A stretch of 64,000 bases of DNA, taken from positions 9,162,650 to 9,226,649 of the forward strand of contig OU744448.1 in assembly GCA_916610825.1 (NCBI GenBank). The letters are read 5' to 3'. Shown piece by piece: positions 56,601 through 64,000 of the stretch (position 1 is the stretch's first letter; each line of letters opens with the position of its first letter). The notes under the pieces are model-generated. The model was given only the letters and a program-made list of their open reading frames with translations, did no database searches and was not told where the DNA came from. A program made the position numbers and the translations under genes. Source of the DNA: Haliclystus octoradiatus. Its lineage: Eukaryota > Cnidaria > Staurozoa > Stauromedusae > Haliclystidae.

Positions 56601-59600
56601 CTATAATCTTGTTTGAATCATTATGACATAAATCTCAAATTCGAAACATAGAAAGCATGTTCTAAGTCAAAATAATTTGAACTCATGATTTGAACTAGAA
56701 AATATCTTAATAATTGAAATTTGTTTTGTCCTTATTGAACCAGGTTCCCTGTATCCAGCACTTAATGACAGCCTGTTCAAGCCTTCTATTCTTCCTTTCT
56801 TAATTTTTTATTTAATTTTTTATTTTAATGTTGATCCTAATCTGGTTGGTTATTCTATCAACAGTGTGAGGTATGAACACTTTTTTATTTAAATACATTT
56901 ATGAACAGATAGACCTTTATGTACTGAAATTGTGGCAGTTTTGACAGTGCTCTTCTTATAAATTGCTTTTGTGATAAATGTGTACAAATATTGTTACACA
57001 GTATGCTTAAAATAAGTTTTGATCAATTTAACATGCTTCAAGTGCTGTATGGTTATGATATAATGTCTGTGTGTTATGTGCAGATTATGTGCCATGTTAT
57101 GGTGCCAAAAATTACAATTCCAATCCTAATGCCCACTTTTTATTGACATTCAAAATCGAATCAATCCTGCCTGAAAAGGCCACATGTGTGTGAGCGTCAA
57201 TTTATCTAGATCTTGTACAGTGTGGATTTCATATACAGATTTCTCTGTAAGTACATTTTCATGATTCAAAATAGAGCATAACATACTGTAGCCTGCGTAC
57301 CAGAATGCATGACTTTTAGCCCAGTAAATTCCCATGAGTTTGGAATATAATTAATGCATTACGTCTTGTTATCATTAAGATCACTGTTGTTGCTGATGAG
57401 TGTGACGTGATTGACGAAGAGTTATGATTTTATGACAATTGATCTTTTGTTTTTGTGATAAGAGTGTGAATAATTTATCCATAGTATATAGGTGTTATTT
57501 TCGATGGGCTAAAAATCACACATTAGTTCACAGACCGTATGGTTTCAGGAAAAACCTTGGGGCTGGTACGCAGGCTAAACATACTGCTGATTTAGCCTCA
57601 TTCCATCACGGCCCTCATTTCCGCGCGGCGCTCCAGTGAGAGCTTAATAAAATTTAAGGTTAAAAAGTGTGCAAGAAACCAAAAATATGGTGTGCCCAAT
57701 CACAGCGCACGTTGGTATCATGTGAAGTTTTATCGAGCGCTGGTTGGGGAATAAAATACCAAAAATGTAAACAAACTTGCTTGAATCATTCTCAAAAGTT
57801 ATATTTCGATCGTTTATTCTATCATATAGTCAATTTTGAATTATATATTTACGGAGAAGTGGAAGTCGGAATTAGAGCAATGCTGTATATTGGTGAATCG
57901 ATCTTAAATTTTAAATATTTCTTTGATTTTCATTATTTAAATCAAGATTCAAAACGACGGAAGTGCTTACAATTTTCCAACGATGGCGATCGCTCCGTCA
58001 AAACAAGATGTTTTCTCCTTTTATTTTGTATTCTACGCCCACAAAAAACCTTCATAATGTTCATACAGTCCTTCGAAATAAATGTAATATTTTGTTTCTA
58101 TTTTTGTTACTCCAATTTGATCCAAAATAATCCCGTAAACTTTGTGTTTCAAGTTTTCCTCGACAGTTTGTTTACAAAATGTTGAAATTCAAAATAACTG
58201 AATTCAGCAAATTTCAATTTCTGTTCACACCTCGTTGTATTGTTTTTCGATGGGCTGACCAACCAACACCTGGCTGTAACTCACATGACATCAAGGTGCG
58301 CTGTAATTGGACACACCGTATTTTTGGTTTCTGGCACACTTTTTAACCTTAAATTTTATCAGGCCTTCACTGGAGCGCCGCGCGGAAATGAGGGCCGTGA
58401 TGGAGTGAGGCTACTGCTGATTTACATGTAGGCCTATTGCCGGTATGGATATTGTGTGTTACAGCCTATAGCCTATGTGTCAAGTCAAATTAATTATAAT
58501 AAACAAATTCCGCAGTCTTTATCCTGTATAAATATTTGGTATATAAATAACAATACATAGATACATGCAGACTCAGATAACATTGACTTGTGGACTTTTC
58601 ATAAATAGAATCAAGTACATGCCACTTTGTGGCTCTATTGTTTTATGAGTAAGCGTTAACAGATTTTATGTGATACATTTCTATGGAAATCAAACATTTT
58701 GTAGACGTGAATAACATTTAACTCACTTTAGAGTGATCCAGTTACTCAAATCAGATTGTATATCAAGAATTTTTTATTTTATTTGAATAATCATCATCAA
58801 TTTTAATCAATTATATTTTCTTCGTGTATATGATTTACAGTTTGCTGTTGGCTACCAGCGTTTAAAAGGAAAACGATGTCTCTATCCATTTGGTTTGCAT
58901 TGCACTGGCATGCCTATTAAGGTCAGTACTGTATTATAATTGGATGGGTGTAAGATTGTATTGTAGAGTTTTAAGGACGAAATAAGACAAACGACCAAAC
59001 GTCAAGATAACTTGTGTAACTCTGTTTTATTAATCATATACGTGTTAGTTTTACAACGCTGTGCAATACACTCCTGTGTGCCTAATTTACAACTAAGTGT
59101 GATTAGTTTAATGATGATGTAAATATTAATATTATTAATTATTATATAGGCCTACTACAACGGGATAAATTATATTTATACAAAGACTCAGATACTCAAC
59201 ATCTCCGCGTCATAACCTTCTTATGCAGGGGGAATCCTAATAAAATATAGTATGAAACAGAAATGTGTTAGGCATAACTCACGATAAGCTTCAAGTCTTT
59301 AGAGATAACATTTTTTGGTGTGATTTGCAGTGCACACAAGGAAAGGAATAATACTTCTTTTGCTGGCAAGGTATATATTTGTCACACCCTGTTGTGAGCC
59401 GTTAGTGTAGTAGTTAGGGCATCGTACCTCGGCCCCAGGGTCTTGGGTTTAATCCCTGGAGGAAAACTATTTGTTGGTGTCAGCAAGGGCATCCAGCCAT
59501 TAAAACTCGCACACACTGCAAAATACACCAACACACTAACCAACCACCCTGGTGAAAATAAGCTAATAGCTTATCCTGTGTGTGGTAAAATGATAAATGC

Positions 59601-62600
59601 AAAATATATATGTATATGTTGAATGATTAATAACAATGGGAATTGGCCTGGTTTGACATGTGTGGAATATGAAGTTTTAAAATTACTGAACTTTGATTCA
59701 AATTTATTATTATTATTATTATTTTATTTTTCTACAGGCGTGTTCGGATAAACTGAAACGGGAAATGAAAGATTTTGGATATCCACCCAAATTTCCAGCC
59801 GTTGAATCTGAACCTGAGGAGAAAAAAGTTGTAAGTCTTATAACGAAATTTGAAAACTCTAACCAATGATTGAACATAAAGAATTTCATATTACCGTGTC
59901 CTGTATATCTTTAATCGCCATTGTATCTCTTTCTATTAAAGTCTGATAAAATGTGATTGATGGCTTCGATTTCTTTCTTAGTTATAAGAAGGTGTTAGAT
60001 TTAAGTTTAAGCTTTATTCAAGTCATTTTTTGTTTTGAATGCGATTAAGCTCTTAGAACAGGGCAGAAATTTTTGGAATTTGTCACATGTTTTATTTCGA
60101 CCAAAGTTTTAACGACGTTGCCAGATTGAAAACCTTCTGAGGGCATTTTTGCATGAACTTCAAGACAAATAAGAGACCAATCTTGATAACTGAAAACCTT
60201 CCCATGATCACACACTTTGTGACTGCCTGATTGTGGACATACATTTTCTGTTGAAGCCTGAACTGTTTTTGACTATTTCACTCATTTAGCTATTGAATAA
60301 TTTTAGACTGCTACTAGGAATATCCACTATCGTTTCATTTTTAATTTTATTCCCCAATTTTATTATAAAAACAGTTAATATATTCCTCTGCGAAAATATC
60401 TAGGAGTTCATGAACAGCTCATGCACAGTTCAGAACAATTCATGAACAATTCATGAACAATTCATGAACTTCGTGAACAGTCACAAAGAGTTCATGGACA
60501 GTCACAAAATGTTCATTAACACTTCATGAACTGGTTCATGACCTTTTGGGCAGTTTCAAGTTCATGAACTCATGAATTTTTTTTTCGCAGGAGAAAGACC
60601 ATTTAATGAATGATGATGTGTGATGTTTTATTTGATTGAAGGTGAAAAGCAAAGTTGCCGCCAAAAGTGGAACAGCAAAATATCAATGGCAAATCATGCA
60701 AGCAATTGGATTGAATGACGAAGAGATCAAGAAGTATGTTGGCTACAATTACAATGTTGTTGCCATAATACATGTTAATGTGAACGTAATTCAAGTAATC
60801 AACCCAGTCAAAAATTTCAAAACTTGTTTTGGAAGTATAGTAGTAACAATCCTCAAATTTTCATTTCGTCACAACCATTTCAAATTTTAAAAAGATCACT
60901 CTGATAAAAGAAATTGGAAATTGACAAGGAAGTTATTGATAGTCTAGCTCTCCAAACCTCTCTTTGAAACACCCAGATTGATTTACAAAGAATCTGCGAG
61001 CAGGCTATATATGATTCAAGGATTCCCTCTTTTGTTGGACCTTAATTATCACCATCCACTTAATTTCATTAATGTCAAGGACTATCAATTTAAGAGGAAA
61101 TTACAATCGATACTTACAAAGATGTATCTGCATCGATGTGAAATAGAAACCCTGGCCTCCTGCTTCCCGCTTGTCATGCAGGCACTCTATCCTAGAGCTA
61201 ACAGTACATGAATGTAATACTTTCTACGATTCAGATTGCATATATCAAGGTAACTACTATATTTGTGTTGATAATGTCAGCATGTATTAGCTCTGCTAAC
61301 TTACTTGTTATAGTTGACGGGTTGGAACTTTTTTCTATTGCCTAAGCCTATTAATACATTTGTACTGACATTGTGCTTATCAATTTAATCATGAAATTAT
61401 TTCCATTTGCAGGTTTGCTGATACTTCTCATTGGCTTGAGTATTTCCCACCCCATGCTATTGCAGATCTGAAGAAGATGGGACTTAAGGTAAAAGAAAGC
61501 ATCAGTTTAGTTAAACGCTTTATCTCGAATCTTTAACATCACAATAATTTGGCCTAGGTGCTTTGTTTGGTGGGAGGTTGGCAGCAAATTACACTAGATT
61601 GTTGAACGATAGCAGACCTGACACCACCAACCAAGCTCCAGTCACGCTGCTAAGTCAGTGGATTTCCTAGTTATACTTACCTTTATCAACCAATAAGAGA
61701 TGGGTAAGGAGGGGAAAAAATAAACAATGAACAGCGTAAAATATCAGCAGCACATAAATCAACCACGTCTAGTATCGCCCTGAACCGCACTGATAACTAA
61801 TCTAGCTTAACTAGCTTGCTGTTACATGTGCTCAATTCAGCACTATGGCAGATTTGTTTTCTACAAGAAGACTTTGTACCATTTAACAGGAGAACTTGCA
61901 GTGGGATTCAAAGATAGTGTTTAACCTCAGTAAAATTTTAATTTTATTACAATTAATATGTAGGCCTAGTAAGTTTGTAGTTGGTATCAGTGGTCAGAGG
62001 GCAGAAAGTTAAGATAACAAAATGAAATAATCGGTTCAAGTTTCTAGTATGTATATAAATAACAAATATACATGTTTATCAATTTGTAATCTTTTTTGAA
62101 ATGTGCTGTATTGAATTTAATTAGCCCTATGAGAGTTGTCCTAAAAATACTTGTTGTAGTCTCTTTTACATGACCATTGGAACAAATATAGAATATTATG
62201 GAAAGAATAGCCTAGCTACTGTCTTTCTTAATCAAATAACAAATATTTTATGAAAATGCTAAACGTACGGGTCTATTTTTGTTTGTAAACGTAATTAATA
62301 AATAAATTTTTTGCCTATATCTTATGGTATCTTTATTCTCCTCTAGACTGATTGGAGGCGTTCTTTTATCACAACTGATGCAAATCCATATTATGATTCC
62401 TTTGTAAAATGGCATTTTTACACTCTCAGAGAAAGAGGAAAGATTAAATTTGGTAAAAGGTTAGTGTGACATTTCTTTAGATCAAGGAATCAAAACAGGT
62501 TTTCGATAATTTCTTGTCAGAGACGTTACAGACTTGAACTATTCATGTATTTTTTATGCAATCATTCAAAGATTTCCAATTATCAGATTATTTACCAATT

Positions 62601-63803
62601 AATGTCTTTTTGTCAAAAATAAAACGGAGAACAGAACAGTGCTTGAATAGAGTCGACTCATAGAAAGTAAAAACTCAAAATTTACCTAAACTTTACTACC
62701 GGTAAGTACCTTGATTTTTTGCCAAGCTATCTCAATGAACAGATAAGCATATTTTGAGAAATAAGCATTTGAAATAGTGACCGACGTTCCAAACCTTGAA
62801 AAACAGAGGTTCAAAGTTAAATGACGTCATACTGTGATAGTCCTTATTGCAACAAGGGAGCGCGATAAGATCAAGACAGCTATCAATCATTCGTTTATAA
62901 GAGCGAAATTATTGAAAAATTGTATTGTTGTTATGGACAGATGCTAGGTAGCTGTCGTGATCATTTTGCGCTCACTCGTTGTGATGGGAATTTTTTTGGT
63001 ATGACGTTACTAATGTTTGTAAATCTCACTTTTTCAAATGCTTATTCCTCAAAAACTAGATATCTGTTTATCAAAAAAACATGCAAGGCACTTAGTACAA
63101 CAAGTTAAGGTAAAATGATTGAATTTCAATTTTTTTGAGTTTACCCTATTTTATTTGGCATTTATGTTTATTTAAATATACCTTCTATGTGATATATTAC
63201 ATACAGAATATTCATGGGAAAAAATGTTTGAGTTCATTCAAATTTCATAAACAATTTATACCTACAGTTCATTACAAATTTACATATTTTATGTTGTCCT
63301 GTCTAATTATTGAGTATGTTAAATGAACTGATATTTTATTATGCAATTGGATGATATCTGCATATTTGAACTGTGCCTCATAAGCAACCTTTTTCAATCC
63401 CACCTTTTGGTTGTGTATATTGACAATTGGGCTCTGTAACTATGCCTCTATTGCACCTTCTGCATTCTTTGATTTTTGAATGCCTGTCAATAATAAATCA
63501 AATAAACACATGTCAGTAAATTAGGAGTGTATGTCTAATTTGGCCTGTATTGAATAGATATATTTATGTATGCGCAACTGCAAGCTATATATAGTATAGA
63601 TAAAATTATAAGTTGGAAAATGTGAAAAAGTCTACACAAGTAAAATACTTAAAATGTTGAAAGCAAAAAAGGTTTAACATTGAACACATTTGCAAGAGAA
63701 ATTCTGAAATCTGCAAACCGACAATTGTTTTTGTTTTAGAAACACAATTTTCTCACCCAAAGACGGGCAGCCCTGTATGGATCACGACAGACAGAGTGGA
63801 GAG
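53644..63803 (+). CDS. LARS1: Cytosolic leucyl-tRNA synthetase, N-terminal exons (gene continues past the window)
   Basis: Charges tRNA-Leu with leucine in the cytosol; class I synthetase. Exons: 53644-53751, 55244-55263, 56006-56087, 56865-56870, 58841-58921, 59738-59830, 60642-60733, 61413-61488, 62347-62459, 63740-63803, all with AG/GT borders and matching phase (245 codons). Landmarks: [37 protein letters not shown] (HIGH signature as HLGH), [67 protein letters not shown] (entering the CP1 editing insertion). The exon with the start codon (a few residues) lies upstream and was not found. Human LARS1 is about 1176 aa. Confidence 0.95.
54160..54375 (+). mobile_element. tRNA-derived SINE, family 1, degraded copy
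   Basis: Shares GACTGTGGTTCAAATCCCCC (box B at 54207-54217), TAAGGTCAAC, GATTTTATCTGAAAC and ATCTGCCATGAGATCT with the copy at 25534. Box A is damaged and part of the body is deleted. It lies in the LARS1 intron after 53751. Confidence 0.75.
54727..55028. mobile_element. 302-bp MITE with CTGGTGCAAAA terminal inverted repeats
   Basis: CTGGTGCAAAA at 54727-54737 and TTTTGCACCAG at 55018-55028. Interior without ORF. It lies in a LARS1 intron. Confidence 0.6.
55591..55780. mobile_element. 190-bp MITE with about 39-bp terminal inverted repeats
   Basis: The left arm begins AAGTAATTGGCGCACAGTTT and runs through GCTATTGATATT. The right arm AATATCAATAGCTTATAGGA...GCGCCAATCGCTT is its near reverse complement. 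It lies in a LARS1 intron. Confidence 0.7.
56865..56870 (+). CDS. LARS1: 6-nt microexon of LARS1 encoding Cys-Glu
   Basis: TGTGAG sits exactly between ATCAACAG and GTATGA. The flanking exons end ...HTFTLAK and start [10 protein letters not shown]. Human LARS1 has Cys-Glu precisely between the corresponding residues (SLSK-CE-FAVGYQ) and other eukaryotes also have two residues there. Inserting this microexon restores the conserved spacing without changing phase. Without it the two-residue gap would fall next to the HIGH-containing fold. Confidence 0.85.
57289..57577. mobile_element. 289-bp MITE, TAGCCTG family, 9-bp target duplication
   Basis: Left TAGCCTGCGTACCAG and right CTGGTACGCAGGCTA. 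AACATACTG flanks both ends (57280-57288, 57578-57586). Same family as 4801, 28711 and 31732. It lies in a LARS1 intron. Confidence 0.7.
57595..58411. mobile_element. 817-bp long-TIR DNA element with an apparent 13-bp target duplication
   Basis: Arms of about 140 bp: left GCCTCATTCCATCACGGCCC then CTCATTTCCGCGCGGCGCTC; right is the near reverse complement ending GAGTGAGGC. The arms continue through AAAAAGTGTGC and AATATGGTGTG. TACTGCTGATTTA is present at 57582-57594 and 58412-58424. The internal 172-codon open frame at 57667-58185 shows no recognised domain and starts inside the inverted repeat. It lies in the same LARS1 intron as the preceding MITE and abuts that MITE's target duplication. 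Confidence 0.75.
59390..59600 (+). mobile_element. tRNA-derived SINE, family 2
   Basis: Box A TAGTGTAGTAGTTAGG at 59403-59418 and box B GGGTTTAATCCC at 59445-59456. A body with GCAAGGGCATCCAGCCATTA and AAACTCGCACACACTGCAAA and a tail with TAAAATGATAAATGC follow. Unrelated to SINE family 1. It lies in a LARS1 intron. Confidence 0.7.
60405..60560. repeat. Degenerate tandem TTCATGAACA repeat
   Basis: About a dozen imperfect 10-15 bp units of the palindromic word TTCATGAA with spacers CAA, CAGTC and CTT. It ends about 80 bp before the LARS1 exon at 60642. Confidence 0.7.
61489..62346. other. LARS1 intron, unassigned
   Basis: No gene, RNA or complete mobile element recognised. Confidence 0.4.
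62640..63145. mobile_element. Probable MITE in LARS1 intron, related sequence at 23665-23760
   Basis: GAGTCGACTCATA and GTAAAAACTCAAAATTTACC at the left, and ACTTAGTACAACAAGTTAAG plus TTTTTTTGAGTTTAC at the right, behave as rough inverted ends. The 23.7-kb site contains GGTCGACTCATA and ACTTAGTACAACAAGTGAAGG in the same order but without the interior. Confidence 0.4.
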
Positions 63804-64000
63804 GTAACACACAATCCAAATCCAATACTCTTCAGATTCTCACTCTTTGATTGAGTTTACTGTTGCTGCTTACCGTGTGGGAGCTACTTTATTGTTTGTT
63901 AGGTAGCTAACTGTCTCCACAACTCAAACTAGGTACTGTCACATTGGTACTCACGCTATGAATTTTGAAAATCTGTAAACCTACTGAAAACTTACTGGAT

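Noticed and set aside
57667..58185. 172-codon open frame as a host gene
   Set aside because: Begins inside the inverted repeat of the 817-bp element, has no recognisable domain and low-complexity hydrophobic content.

Overview
This is a stretch of AT-rich animal nuclear DNA, most likely from an aquatic invertebrate. Genes are split by GT-AG introns of about 0.1 to 9.4 kb, and the rest is packed with several generations of transposable elements: Penelope-like elements, Copia LTR elements, LINEs, tRNA-derived SINEs and many short inverted-repeat elements. I cannot fix the phylum from the sequence alone. All gene models below were assembled by hand from splice signals, reading phase and family conservation.

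Layout. 1-2.9 kb (+): a decayed CR1-like LINE interrupted by a second LINE. 3.1-6.1 kb (-): five 5' exons of a DBH-like (MOXD1-type) copper monooxygenase, with the remainder off the left edge or lost. 9.9-32.7 kb (-): a second, nearly complete tandem paralogue with 12 traced exons and all six copper-ligand positions. Its 9.4-kb intron 11 holds a 9-kb block: a solo Copia LTR, hammerhead-bearing Penelope fragments, and a head-to-head palindrome of four Penelope-like copies (two with intact 713-codon ORFs) sitting inside an (AAT)n microsatellite. The next intron holds a dead Copia element. 33.2-35.3 kb: a foldback element whose arms are satellite-like arrays. 35.4-42.7 kb: a second Penelope-like family, again head-to-head and flanked by (ATT)n, with a young Copia element inserted in it (5-bp target duplication, 222-bp LTRs differing at two sites). 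43.7-50.5 kb (-): a complete four-exon NUDCD2 (156 aa). 53.6-63.8 kb (+): the N-terminal exons of cytosolic leucyl-tRNA synthetase (LARS1), head-to-head with NUDCD2 and including a 6-nt microexon.

How the parts relate. The two monooxygenase genes are tandem copies whose exon 1 is almost identical over about 215 bp while the later exons have diverged, which suggests gene conversion. NUDCD2 and LARS1 are housekeeping genes unrelated to the monooxygenases. The Penelope-like copies carry type-I hammerhead ribozymes that can be drawn to base-pair level, plus a small recurrent hairpin (outer stem GCTC/GAGC followed by ACT) that also occurs in other Penelope remnants in the window and shows covariation in its inner stem. 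I found no CRISPR arrays, rRNA genes, free-standing tRNA genes or prokaryotic features.
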